A stretch of DNA of 37,104 nt from JACQGD01 sp045628725 (GTDB taxonomy: Bacteria; Patescibacteriota; Saccharimonadia; Saccharimonadales; Saccharimonadaceae). The notes below the pieces were generated by a model that made no database searches, was not told where the DNA came from, and saw only the letters and a list, made by a program, of their open reading frames with translations. Every line of letters begins with the position of its first letter. Positions within the stretch are counted from its first letter, which is position 1. The stretch lies in NCBI GenBank assembly GCA_045628725.1, contig JAZQPT010000066.1, positions 1 through 37,104 of the forward strand. The letters are read 5' to 3'. The position numbers and the translations under genes were made by a program. Positions 7,789-15,668 of the stretch are shown here, one piece after another.

Positions 7789-7797
7789 AGTATAGCA
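7789..7797 (-). promoter_or_regulatory. pgl extended -10 promoter
   Basis: On the minus strand TGC-TATACT, ending 6 nt before ATG 7782. Its -35 position (17-nt spacer) would be 7812-7817, on top of the comEC -10. Confidence 0.7.
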
Positions 7798-7810
7798 TTT
7801 ATCCATAACT

Positions 7811-7816
7811 TATAAT
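7811..7816 (+). promoter_or_regulatory. comEC -10 promoter
   Basis: Consensus TATAAT, 11 nt before ATG 7828, so the leader is only a few nt. Its -35 position would be 7788-7793, overlapping the divergent pgl -10. Confidence 0.65.
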
Positions 7817-7827
7817 AAGCTGAGAAT

Positions 7828-9279
7828 ATGCAGTGGTGGAAACTTCGTCGACGTGTTCATTCGTCTTGGCTACTGGCGACGGCGAGTTGTGGGGTTGTCA
7901 TGGGTGTGACGTTGGCGCAGTCGGTGTCCGATATAAACGGAGTCGGTTGGCTGCTGTGCGCGCTGTCGCTGATTGCAGTTATATCATGGCGACGGGCAGC
8001 GTATTTGCTGCCACTTATTATTGTTGCCGGGGGAATAGTGGGGCTGTGGCGCGGTTCACTCGATCAAACGCAGTTAGCAGTATATAAAAATCTATACAAT
8101 GCGCAGATTGTGATTCGCGGTAAAGTCGCTGATGACCCCGACATGGGTAAAGGCGGGCAAATGGTGCTGCGGATAAATAATATCAGTGCAGATGGTCACA
8201 CCTTGATCGGAAAAGTATGGGTAACCACAGCTGCCGGTAAAGATATTAAGCGCGGCGATATCGTTACGATAAAAGGAAAACTATCGAAAGGCTTCGGTAA
8301 CTTTGCCGGCACAATGTACCGTGCGCAGCTAGTCATGCATCAACGGCCTCAGCCTGGTGATGTCGCTCGGCAAGTGCGCGACTGGTTTGCCGATAGTATT
8401 CGAACGGCAATTCCTGATCCGCAGGCGAGTCTGGGTATCGGCTATTTAGTTGGTCAAAAGCGAGCCTTGCCCCCAGATTTAAGTGAAGCTTTGCAGATTG
8501 CGGGGCTGACGCATATTGTCGTTGCGAGCGGGTATAATCTAACGATTTTAGTACGATTAGCGCGGCGGTTGTTTGTGAGCGTGTCGAAGTATTTAGCGGC
8601 ATTGTCAGCGAGCGCAATGATTGCGGCATTCATCGCCGTGACGGGGGCTAGTCCGAGTATGTCACGCGCTGGGCTTGTCGCAGGGCTTAGTCTGGCTGCC
8701 TGGTATTATGGACGCAAGTTTCACCCATTGGTTTTGCTGCCACTGGCTGCGGCGGTGACGGTGCTAATCGATCCTAGTTTTGCGTGGAATGATTTAGGGT
8801 GGCAACTAAGCTTTGCTGCATTTGCAGGGGTGATGATTATGGCGCCGCTCCTGCAGCGGTACTTTTATGGCGACGTAAAACCCGGACTGATACGTCAGAT
8901 TTTGGGTGAGACGATCAGTGCGTTTATTGTTACGCTGCCTATACTCGTCTATGCATTTGGGCAATTTAGTAATGTTGCCGTCCTCGCAAATCTCCTTGTG
9001 TTGCCGCTGGTGCCACTGGCAATGTTACTGACATTTATCGCTGGTGTTGGTGCACTTGTCGTGCCATTTGCTGCGGCGACTATAGGTATACCAGCGTATT
9101 GGCTGCTCACCTATATGACGACAGTCACCTACCACGTTGCAGATTTACCGTGGGCGCTCACGGAACTAGAGATGAGCGAATGGATGGTAGTGGTGGGGTA
9201 CGTCGGGATAGCAGGGTTTTGTGTGTATATGTGGCGTAAAACAAACTATAATTTACGCGAAAGTAACATTGTGGAATAG
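7828..9279 (+). CDS. comEC: ComEC/Rec2 competence channel lacking the metallo-beta-lactamase domain
   Basis: A 483-residue membrane protein. About three N-terminal membrane segments are followed by an OB-fold-like DUF4131 region (~90-180) and the Competence domain (~190-460): GIGYLVGQKRALPPDLSEAL, AGLTHIVVASGYNLT, TGASPSMSRAGLVAGL, DLGWQLSFAAFAGVMI, and several further membrane helices. ComEC forms the inner-membrane channel for single-stranded DNA during transformation. Canonical ComEC (~700-800 aa) ends in a metallo-beta-lactamase-like domain; this protein stops after the membrane domain and the next gene is unrelated, so that domain is absent here. Start ATG 7828 follows a consensus -10 by 11 nt; no Shine-Dalgarno. 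Confidence 0.9.
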   Translation: MQWWKLRRRVHSSWLLATASCGVVMGVTLAQSVSDINGVGWLLCALSLIAVISWRRAAYLLPLIIVAGGIVGLWRGSLDQTQLAVYKNLYNAQIVIRGKVADDPDMGKGGQMVLRINNISADGHTLIGKVWVTTAAGKDIKRGDIVTIKGKLSKGFGNFAGTMYRAQLVMHQRPQPGDVARQVRDWFADSIRTAIPDPQASLGIGYLVGQKRALPPDLSEALQIAGLTHIVVASGYNLTILVRLARRLFVSVSKYLAALSASAMIAAFIAVTGASPSMSRAGLVAGLSLAAWYYGRKFHPLVLLPLAAAVTVLIDPSFAWNDLGWQLSFAAFAGVMIMAPLLQRYFYGDVKPGLIRQILGETISAFIVTLPILVYAFGQFSNVAVLANLLVLPLVPLAMLLTFIAGVGALVVPFAAATIGIPAYWLLTYMTTVTYHVADLPWALTELEMSEWMVVVGYVGIAGFCVYMWRKTNYNLRESNIVE

Positions 9280-9291
9280 ATGTCTTGTATC

Positions 9292-9300
9292 TGTTATAAT
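9292..9300 (+). promoter_or_regulatory. yebC extended -10 promoter
   Basis: TGT-TATAAT (-10 at 9295-9300), giving a leader of about 42 nt that contains GGGAG before ATG 9349. Unlike most neighbours, this gene is leadered. Confidence 0.65.
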
Positions 9301-9348
9301 AAAGGTAATTACGAGTACAACCTATACAAAATTATCCCGGGAGATGCC

Positions 9349-10068
9349 ATGTCAGGACATAGTAAATGGTCAACAATTAAACGAGAAAAAGGCGCCAAAG
9401 ATGCAAAACGTGGAGCGGTATTTACACGTATCGGCAACCAGATTGCCATTGCTGCGCGGAGTGGCACTGACCCTGTGATGAATTCTGCATTGGCATTGGC
9501 TATCGAGAAAGCTAAGCAGGCGAATATGCCGAATGCAAACATTCAGCGGGCAATCGACCGAGTGAATGACAAAAACGCTGCGGCTCTTGAAGAGATTACG
9601 TATGAAGGTATGGGACCCGGTGGTGTTGGAATTATTATCGAAACAGCAACAGATAACAAAAACCGTACATTCCCTGACGTACGCAGCGCGTTGACTAAAA
9701 ACGGCGGGCGTGTGGCTGATGCAGGGAGCGTAATGTTCCAGTTTGACCGTAAAGGGGTTATTCGCGTTAGTGCAACCGGCGAAGATGCGCTACTGACAAT
9801 CCTTGACGCAGGTGCCGAAGACGCTGTCGAAGAAGACGGTGAAATCATTGTCTATACAGATCTAAAAGACCTCGCGAAAGTCCGCACGGCACTTATCGAT
9901 GCAGGTTTGCAAATTGCCGACGCCGAACTACAATACGTGGCAAAGAGCACTATCGAAGTCAGTGACGTTGATCAAGCGAATAAGCTCCTAAAAGTACTCG
10001 ATGCACTTGATGACCTCGACGACGTGTCGAATGTTCACACAAATGCAAATATTTCAGCTGAAATTTAA
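9349..10068 (+). CDS. yebC: YebC/TACO1 family protein
   Basis: A 239-residue YebC/PmpR family protein. The N-terminus MSGHSKWSTIKREKG is diagnostic, as are TYEGMGPGGVGIIIE, NRTFPDVRSALTKNGG and VMFQFDRKG. The family was described as a transcriptional regulator; recent work on YebC/TACO1 assigns it to translation of difficult proline stretches. ATG 9349 was chosen over an in-frame codon at 9280 because it begins the conserved N-terminus, has GGGAG upstream, and the -10 lies at 9295-9300, downstream of 9280. Confidence 0.95.
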   Translation: MSGHSKWSTIKREKGAKDAKRGAVFTRIGNQIAIAARSGTDPVMNSALALAIEKAKQANMPNANIQRAIDRVNDKNAAALEEITYEGMGPGGVGIIIETATDNKNRTFPDVRSALTKNGGRVADAGSVMFQFDRKGVIRVSATGEDALLTILDAGAEDAVEEDGEIIVYTDLKDLAKVRTALIDAGLQIADAELQYVAKSTIEVSDVDQANKLLKVLDALDDLDDVSNVHTNANISAEI

Positions 10069-10090
10069 TAATGATTAAATAATAATACTG

Positions 10091-10096
10091 TATATT
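10091..10096 (+). promoter_or_regulatory. -10 of lamin-tail surface protein gene
   Basis: TATATT preceded directly by TG, 8 nt before ATG 10105; leaderless arrangement. Confidence 0.5.
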
Positions 10097-10104
10097 CTAA
10101 GGAT

Positions 10105-11868
10105 ATGCAGTATATTACATTTTGTCTCGCGTTATGTATCCTTTTAGCAAATACGGTAGTGTCACCCGTGTCGGTGTATGCGATGGAATCTACTGCCAAT
10201 TCTAATGCCGAATCTAATGGGGCAGTGGCTGATCAACCCGTGATCATACCGGACACTGTACCTGCTGCAATCACACCCGATCCCGCTCCGCTGGCGCCAC
10301 AAATTACGGCACCGCCCGTACCAGTTCCATCTGAAGAAAAGTCAACGATAAGCAAGACGGACGCACCGATTGTCGCGCCGGCTGAGGTGGCAGCGACGGT
10401 TTTAGTTTCGCAGCCAACTATAGTCGTGCAGCCCGATGTGCCTGCGAATGCAGATGCGATTGTATCGGCAATAAAAATCTCCGCAGGCAAAAGTATTACG
10501 GCGTTAGAATTTCGCAATACAACAACAAAGCCTTTATTCGTTGATGATTGGCGAATCGAAATTTTACAGTTTGACGATATAGACGACCAAGTGTGTGAAA
10601 TAGACCTGCGGGGGTATATTCTAGCTGGTCGATCGGTGACATTTGCCGTACCCGGCGAATCGGTTGTTAACGACGGCGTGTATACGATTGATGCGTGTCA
10701 GCGAATGCAGACTGCTGGCGGAGTGATGGTTCGCGTATATCAAGGTGCGACGGTCGTCGAAGAAGTGCGGCCAGGAGCGGCGGTTGGTCAATACGAGCGA
10801 GGTGGATTTAATGCACCGAACCGCAAAGGTGTATTTACGACCGATTTTAAAACGTTTACACGAGCTTTTTTGACCAGTATGATGTATGAACCGAACATTA
10901 CAAATGATATACAAATAGTCGAACTAAATGCCAATCCTAATCCATGTCTACCGGCCAGTGAAGACAGCGCCTGCTATGACTATGTGAAATTGCATAATCC
11001 TACAACTCAGGCGATTCAATTGGATTCATATAGATTACGGACGGGCCAGATATCGCAAAATTCAACGTCGTCTAATACCTATCCACTAAGCGGCGTTATT
11101 GCTCCAGGGGAAACGATAGTCGTTGCTCGGTCGGCTGATGGTACGAGGTTAAGTCTTCCGAATAGTGCGGGTACGGCCTGGCTGCAGGATGTGCACGGCG
11201 TCATAGATTACCCGTCGGGAGTAACGCCATACGAAAAGGGCGATCTGGTTTCGACAGCTGGAAAATCATGGGCGTATGACGCTTCTGATGGCCAATGGAA
11301 ATGGGGTGTGTCGTCGCCGTACGGACAAAATACATTCGTATCAGATGAACCTGGGACGGGAAGTGTAAAAGCAGCAGAGAGCACATTAAAACCGTGTCGT
11401 GAAGACCAGTATCGGTCGGAAGAAACGAATCGTTGCCGTAATGTTAGTTCTGCGTCAACAGGCAACCTCACTCCGTGTAAAAATGGCCAGTACCGCAGTG
11501 AAGAAACAAACCGCTGTCGGAATATCGCACTAGCTGGAGGAACGCTAAAACCGTGTCGTGAAGACCAGTATCGGTCGGAAGAAACGAATCGTTGCCGTAA
11601 TGTCGCAACCGCTTCGGCAAATTTAAAACCCTGCAAAGACAATCAATATCGTAGTGAAGAGACGAACCGCTGTCGTAACATGACAGCGAGTGCTGTACCT
11701 GCGGCGGCATACGCCGTGCAGCCAGTAAAAGATAGCGCCAAAGCATTCATTGGATGGTGGGCACTTGGCGGCATAGTCATGCTAGCGATTGGGTATGCGG
11801 CGTGGGAATGGAGGAGTGAAGTTGCGGGATTTGTTAGGAAGTTTAGTGTTATTGGACGCCGCAAATAA
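10105..11868 (+). CDS. Exported surface protein with lamin-tail-like domains and Cys repeats
   Basis: A 587-residue protein. An N-terminal signal sequence (to about residue 26, ...SVYAME) is followed by a Pro/Ala/Val-rich linker (~30-110). A first beta-rich domain (~112-215, ITALEFRNTTTKPLFVDDWRIEI) resembles a lamin-tail domain (LTD); a second is clearer (~268-370, IQIVELNANPNP, DYVKLHNPTTQAIQLDSYRL, GVIAPGETIVVARSAD). Residues ~428-526 hold four repeats of the form L(K/T)PC-x3-QYRSEETNRCRN, each with two cysteines that could form a disulfide. A single C-terminal membrane segment (~548-570) and a basic tail would anchor it, leaving the bulk outside the cell. LTDs often occur in secreted proteins. 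Role unknown; adhesion or envelope attachment is an inference. Leaderless start. Confidence 0.85.
   Translation: MQYITFCLALCILLANTVVSPVSVYAMESTANSNAESNGAVADQPVIIPDTVPAAITPDPAPLAPQITAPPVPVPSEEKSTISKTDAPIVAPAEVAATVLVSQPTIVVQPDVPANADAIVSAIKISAGKSITALEFRNTTTKPLFVDDWRIEILQFDDIDDQVCEIDLRGYILAGRSVTFAVPGESVVNDGVYTIDACQRMQTAGGVMVRVYQGATVVEEVRPGAAVGQYERGGFNAPNRKGVFTTDFKTFTRAFLTSMMYEPNITNDIQIVELNANPNPCLPASEDSACYDYVKLHNPTTQAIQLDSYRLRTGQISQNSTSSNTYPLSGVIAPGETIVVARSADGTRLSLPNSAGTAWLQDVHGVIDYPSGVTPYEKGDLVSTAGKSWAYDASDGQWKWGVSSPYGQNTFVSDEPGTGSVKAAESTLKPCREDQYRSEETNRCRNVSSASTGNLTPCKNGQYRSEETNRCRNIALAGGTLKPCREDQYRSEETNRCRNVATASANLKPCKDNQYRSEETNRCRNMTASAVPAAAYAVQPVKDSAKAFIGWWALGGIVMLAIGYAAWEWRSEVAGFVRKFSVIGRRK
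11387..11690 (+). repeat. Four tandem coding repeats; units 1 and 3 share 58 identical bases
   Basis: Units begin near 11386, 11467, 11545 and 11623 and encode the YRSEETNRCR repeat. The 58 bases at 11387-11444 and 11546-11603 are identical by eye, including synonymous positions, while units 2 and 4 differ at many third positions. This points to recent duplication or gene conversion between units 1 and 3. Confidence 0.85.
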
Positions 11869-11947
11869 TCAGACCCATTCCAGTGACTGTTAGCCGTTAG
11901 AACACGAGGCATAGTGTATGTAGACTACCCATTTCGTATGAAACTAA

Positions 11948-11956
11948 TGCTACAAT
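11948..11956 (+). promoter_or_regulatory. ruvC extended -10 promoter
   Basis: TGC-TACAAT (-10 at 11951-11956), 7 nt before ATG 11964; leaderless arrangement. Confidence 0.7.
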
Positions 11957-11963
11957 AAATGAA

Positions 11964-12437
11964 ATGAGAATAATTGGTATCGACCCTGGAACGGGTATCT
12001 TGGGATTTGGCGTCGTTGATTTTAATAATGGCAAGGCAAAAATGGTAACCGCAGGTGTTATAACGACGCCAGCACATACACCGCTCGATGTCAGGCTCGA
12101 AGATATCTACGATGGACTGACGGAAATAATAGCCGAAACAAAGCCGGAAATTATGTCGATAGAAAAACTATTCTTTGGTCAAAATGTCACAACTGCAATG
12201 AGCGTTTCACAGGCGCGCGGTGTCGCTATGTTAGCGGGGCGAAAAGGTAAGATGCCAATTGCAGAATACACACCGATGCAAATCAAGCAGACACTTACCG
12301 GCTATGGCAAGGCGGATAAAAAACAGGTTCAAGAAATGGTGCGGGTGCATTTAGGTCTTAAAGACGTACCAAAGCCCGATGATTGTGCTGATGCATTAGC
12401 CGCAGCCATCACTCATTCAATGATGAGTCGTGACTAA
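11964..12437 (+). CDS. ruvC: RuvC Holliday junction resolvase
   Basis: A 157-residue RuvC, the endonuclease that cleaves Holliday junctions held by RuvAB. The acidic residues of the RNase H-like active site are all present: D7 (IGIDPGTG), E67 (SIEKLFFGQN), D140 and D143 (PKPDDCADALA). Length is normal. It is separated from ruvA and ruvB by 5.7 kb and has its own extended -10, so the three ruv genes are not one operon here. Its stop codon abuts the stop of the convergent gene with no base between them. Confidence 0.96.
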   Translation: MRIIGIDPGTGILGFGVVDFNNGKAKMVTAGVITTPAHTPLDVRLEDIYDGLTEIIAETKPEIMSIEKLFFGQNVTTAMSVSQARGVAMLAGRKGKMPIAEYTPMQIKQTLTGYGKADKKQVQEMVRVHLGLKDVPKPDDCADALAAAITHSMMSRD

Positions 12438-12824
12438 TTAGTCAAGTGGCACAAGACAAAAAGCAGCTGTTACAGCGACAGAAATAGTCAGTGCTTTTAG
12501 GTAGATACTGCGTGCACGGTGTTCGTCAGATTTTAGTGCTGACGCATCATCGACTGAAATGATGTCGCCATCGTCCGCGTGCTGTTTGCCTGATCCCGCA
12601 TAAGCGACGCAGAATTTTGATTGTGCCTGCAGGTAGCCAAGTGTTGCAGTAAAAATAGGAGCGAATATCACAATACGATATAGCCATTCTGTTTGCAGAT
12701 ACACAAAAATAGCGGCAATAATAATACTGGCGGCAAGCCCAACGTGGCCGCTGAGTCGTCGTCGCTTTATCTCTGTTGGATTGATGTTGCACATACCGGG
12801 GATGTAATTAGTCGTTTTGTTCAT
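12438..12824 (-). CDS. Small membrane protein with CNINPxEI motif, unknown function
   Basis: A 128-residue protein. A short cytoplasmic N-terminus with MCNINPTEIKRRRLSGH is followed by two adjacent hydrophobic segments (~28-48 and ~50-68), a polar acidic loop (~75-105) and a third membrane segment (~110-126). The Cys-Asn-Ile...Glu-Ile...Arg block next to the membrane looks like a conserved motif, but I cannot name the family. An extended -10 (TGC-CATAAT) ends 6 nt before ATG 12824, which supports expression and the start. Divergent from the arsR-type gene 61 bp away. Confidence 0.7.
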   Translation of the reverse strand: MNKTTNYIPGMCNINPTEIKRRRLSGHVGLAASIIIAAIFVYLQTEWLYRIVIFAPIFTATLGYLQAQSKFCVAYAGSGKQHADDGDIISVDDASALKSDEHRARSIYLKALTISVAVTAAFCLVPLD

Positions 12825-12830
12825 GTCACT

Positions 12831-12839
12831 ATTATGGCA
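12831..12839 (-). promoter_or_regulatory. Extended -10 of small membrane protein gene
   Basis: Minus strand TGC-CATAAT, 6 nt before ATG 12824; leaderless arrangement. It shares the 61-bp divergent region with the arsR-type promoter. Confidence 0.6.
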
Positions 12840-12849
12840 TATATATTGG

Positions 12850-12878
12850 TTGAAAAAAGTAAACCATTATTCTACTAT
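12850..12878 (+). promoter_or_regulatory. Promoter of arsR-mmpL operon
   Basis: TTGAAA (12850-12855), 17-nt spacer, TACTAT (12873-12878), 7 nt before ATG 12886. An ArsR-type repressor would be expected to bind in or around this region. Confidence 0.65.
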
Positions 12879-12885
12879 AGATAGC

Positions 12886-13233
12886 ATGGGTATAAATGCT
12901 CAAGATAAAGACTTGTTCAAGGAAGTACTTCCTCTTTTTAACGCAATGGGAGATACGACGCGGCAAGAAATTATACTTCTGCTTGCCGACCACTCTCGGT
13001 TAAGCGTAGGCGAACTAACGGCACACACGCACTTGTCTAGGCCAGCGGTGTCACATCACCTAAAGGTACTTCGAGATGCGGATATGGTTACCGAACAACG
13101 CGAGGGCGCGAAACGGTATTATCAGCCAACATTTGCTCGGTATCTAGAGCCGATGAAGAATATCATTACATTAGTAGAATCACGAGAACCAAATAATAAT
13201 CAGCGCAAAGGGGACAAAAATAATGGGAAGTAG
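12886..13233 (+). CDS. ArsR-family winged-helix regulator
   Basis: A 115-residue ArsR/SmtB-type DNA-binding protein. The winged helix spans ~15-90 (LFNAMGDTTRQEIILLL; LSVGELTAHTHLSRPAVSHHLKVLRDADMV; EGAKRYY). The recognition helix SRPAVSHHLKVL is typical. The classic metal-binding ELCVCD box is absent, so it probably senses something other than a thiol-bound metal. I chose ATG 12886 because the longer frame from 12817 would run through the promoter. The last 11 nt overlap the MMPL exporter start, so it most likely controls that exporter and itself. Confidence 0.9.
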   Translation: MGINAQDKDLFKEVLPLFNAMGDTTRQEIILLLADHSRLSVGELTAHTHLSRPAVSHHLKVLRDADMVTEQREGAKRYYQPTFARYLEPMKNIITLVESREPNNNQRKGDKNNGK

Positions 13234-15634
13234 ATTGCATAAACTTGGCGAAATAGCATTTAATCATCCGTGGCGTTTTATTGCTGGATGGGTTCTGATT
13301 ATTGCACTACTTGGGATTACTGCATCGCAGTTTATGAAACCAACATCTACAGCAATCTCTATCCCTGGTACGGAGGCTCAAAAAGCACTCGACAAAATGG
13401 ACGAGCTTTTTCCTGATGCGGGTAAAGGCTCGGGGCGAATTGTATTTGCCGCTCCAGAAGGCAAGACGATTAATGACTTTACTGGTCAAATCACAAAATC
13501 GACCGCAGATCTAGACAAGATCGACGGCGTAATAAAAGCTATTGATATAACGCAAAATCCATCCGCACTATCGGATGATAAAACGATTGCCTACACACAG
13601 GTGCAGTTAGAAAACGGCACTGGTGCCATTTCACCGAAGACGATAACTGCGGTAGAAAAAGTTGTCGAAAGCACGCGAAGCAATGGATTGCAAGTTGAAA
13701 TGGGCGGCGATGTGATTGAACGAGCTCCTGAAGGAATTGTTGGCCCCGGCGAGATTGGCGGCGTCATGATTGCACTGCTTGTTCTTGTTATGACCCTTGG
13801 CTCGCTAATAGCTGCAGGGATGCCTATTATTACTGCAATTGTTGGTATCGGAGTTAGTATGGCGGGGCTTTTCTCGTTAAGTCAGGTGATTGAGATTAGT
13901 TCAACCACACCAGTGCTTGCGATCATGCTTGGACTGGCAGTTGGTATTGATTACTCGCTATTTATTATTAATAAATACCGCTCTTATGTGCTTTCAGGTT
14001 ATAAATATAAAGATGCCGCAGGGCGAGCGATTGGAACTGCTGGCAATGCCGTTTTGTTTGCTGCTGCAACAGTTATCATCGCCCTATCTGCGCTGGCTGT
14101 TGTTGGTATACCATTTATCGCTACGATGGGACTAACTGCCGCAGCAGCCATTGCTATTGCCGCAGCCGTATCAATTACGTTGATTCCAGCTTTGCTTAGT
14201 TTGGGTGGATCAATGGTGTTTGCGCGCAAAGACCGTGATGCGATTCGTAAAGCACAAAAACATGGTCCAAAAGAAAATCATCATGCCGACCGAACGACAT
14301 TCTGGTATCGATGGGGTGCGGCTATTACTAAATATCCACTCGCTGTCGTGCTGGTATGTGTCGTCGCAATCGGAGCCGTGGCATTACCGATTCGTGACCT
14401 GAATTTAGGATTGCCAACAGACGAATACGCAGCACCATCAACGACTGAACGCCGTGGGTATGACCTACTGACAAAGGGATTCGGCGCTGGGTTTAATGGA
14501 CCACTACTTGTTGTAGCCGAGGGGCTACCTGCAGTAAGTGAAGAAGACAAAGCGTCGATTCGTGGTCCTGCAATGGAACAGCTGAATGCCAAGATTACGT
14601 CTGCAACGGCGGAGCAACAATCGGCTATGCAGATGAAAATGATGGCAATTCAAACGCCGGAGCAGTCTGCAATCTTTCAGCAAGAGTTATTGTCGATGCA
14701 GGCAGAAGGCGAGAAACAAAAGGCCGAAGCGGTTGCCGCGATCGAACGTTCGGTCGAGCAATATGCAAAACTCGTGCAGCTGAAAAAAGTTGCTGACAAT
14801 ATCGCAAAGGCTGAACATGTAAAAACAGCGGTGCCTGCAATGGCTACAGATGACGGGACGAGCGGCCTTATTCAGGTTATCCCAACAACAGGTCCATCTG
14901 ACGCCGAGACGATAGATTTAATCACGTATCTACGTGAAGGTAATAATCAAAAGAAGCTAACTGGTAGTAGCGATATTAAACTATCCGTCACGGGTACTGC
15001 CGCACTGCAAAACGACATCAATGTCAAACTATCCGCTGTATTGCCGCTATATCTAACAATTGTGATCGGCTTGTCGTTCGTGCTGCTTGTGATCGCTTTT
15101 CGTTCGATCCTAGTTCCATTAAAGGCGACGCTTGGATTCTTGCTGTCTGTCGCTGCGATGTTCGGGGCACTTGTGGCAATATTCCAGTGGGGCTGGTTCG
15201 GTATTGCAGAAGCTCCTGGTCCGATCGTTAGCTTTATTCCGATTATTGCTATCGGTATCTTGTTTGGGCTGGCGATGGATTACGAATTCTTCCTTGTAAC
15301 TAGCATGCACGAAGCATTCCGTGAAACAAACGATGCTAAACGCTCTGTATTACGTGGCTTTGCTCATGCAAGTAAGGTTGTTGTAGCTGCTGCCGTCATT
15401 ATGGTGTCAGTATTTATGGGATTTGTGTTTAATCATGACCCAACGATTCAGGCGATTGGATTTGCCCTCGCTTTTGGTATCTTTGTCGATGCATTTATTG
15501 TTCGTATGACATTAGTGCCAGCTGTTATGGTGCTGCTTGGCAAAAGTGCCTGGTGGTTGCCAAAGTGGCTTGACCGCATACTACCTCACGTTTCGATTGA
15601 AGGTGATGCCGAGCCAAAGAATAGGTCCGTATAA
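13223..15634 (+). CDS. MMPL/RND-family membrane exporter
   Basis: An 803-residue RND-superfamily transporter of the MMPL type. It has the two-fold layout: TM1 (~18-36), an extracytoplasmic domain, a block of about five TMs with GLAVGIDYSLFIINKYR (family GxDY motif), then TM7 (~373-393), a large second external domain containing a Met/Gln/Glu-rich helical stretch (~450-520), and a second TM block with IGILFGLAMDYEFFLVTSMHEAF. Such exporters move lipids or amphiphilic drugs using the proton gradient. Ribosome site AAGGGGA lies upstream and the gene overlaps arsR by 11 nt. Substrate unknown. Confidence 0.92.
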   Translation: MGSRLHKLGEIAFNHPWRFIAGWVLIIALLGITASQFMKPTSTAISIPGTEAQKALDKMDELFPDAGKGSGRIVFAAPEGKTINDFTGQITKSTADLDKIDGVIKAIDITQNPSALSDDKTIAYTQVQLENGTGAISPKTITAVEKVVESTRSNGLQVEMGGDVIERAPEGIVGPGEIGGVMIALLVLVMTLGSLIAAGMPIITAIVGIGVSMAGLFSLSQVIEISSTTPVLAIMLGLAVGIDYSLFIINKYRSYVLSGYKYKDAAGRAIGTAGNAVLFAAATVIIALSALAVVGIPFIATMGLTAAAAIAIAAAVSITLIPALLSLGGSMVFARKDRDAIRKAQKHGPKENHHADRTTFWYRWGAAITKYPLAVVLVCVVAIGAVALPIRDLNLGLPTDEYAAPSTTERRGYDLLTKGFGAGFNGPLLVVAEGLPAVSEEDKASIRGPAMEQLNAKITSATAEQQSAMQMKMMAIQTPEQSAIFQQELLSMQAEGEKQKAEAVAAIERSVEQYAKLVQLKKVADNIAKAEHVKTAVPAMATDDGTSGLIQVIPTTGPSDAETIDLITYLREGNNQKKLTGSSDIKLSVTGTAALQNDINVKLSAVLPLYLTIVIGLSFVLLVIAFRSILVPLKATLGFLLSVAAMFGALVAIFQWGWFGIAEAPGPIVSFIPIIAIGILFGLAMDYEFFLVTSMHEAFRETNDAKRSVLRGFAHASKVVVAAAVIMVSVFMGFVFNHDPTIQAIGFALAFGIFVDAFIVRMTLVPAVMVLLGKSAWWLPKWLDRILPHVSIEGDAEPKNRSV

Positions 15635-15652
15635 CTAAAATCTCAGTAAATT

Positions 15653-15661
15653 TGGTATAAT
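15653..15661 (+). promoter_or_regulatory. PBP extended -10 promoter
   Basis: TGG-TATAAT (-10 at 15656-15661), 7 nt before ATG 15669; leaderless arrangement. Confidence 0.75.
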
Positions 15662-15668
15662 AAGAGAA

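Noticed and set aside
9280..9348. N-terminal extension of YebC
   Set aside because: The -10 box lies inside the extension and the family N-terminus begins at 9349.
11384..11690. Regular repeats resembling a small CRISPR array
   Set aside because: Units are in frame, lack unique ~30-nt spacers and encode a conserved protein repeat; no cas gene is present.
11208..11912. Minus-strand frames with repeated RQRFVSS blocks
   Set aside because: These are the antisense of the repeat region of the plus-strand surface protein; the repetition is inherited from it.
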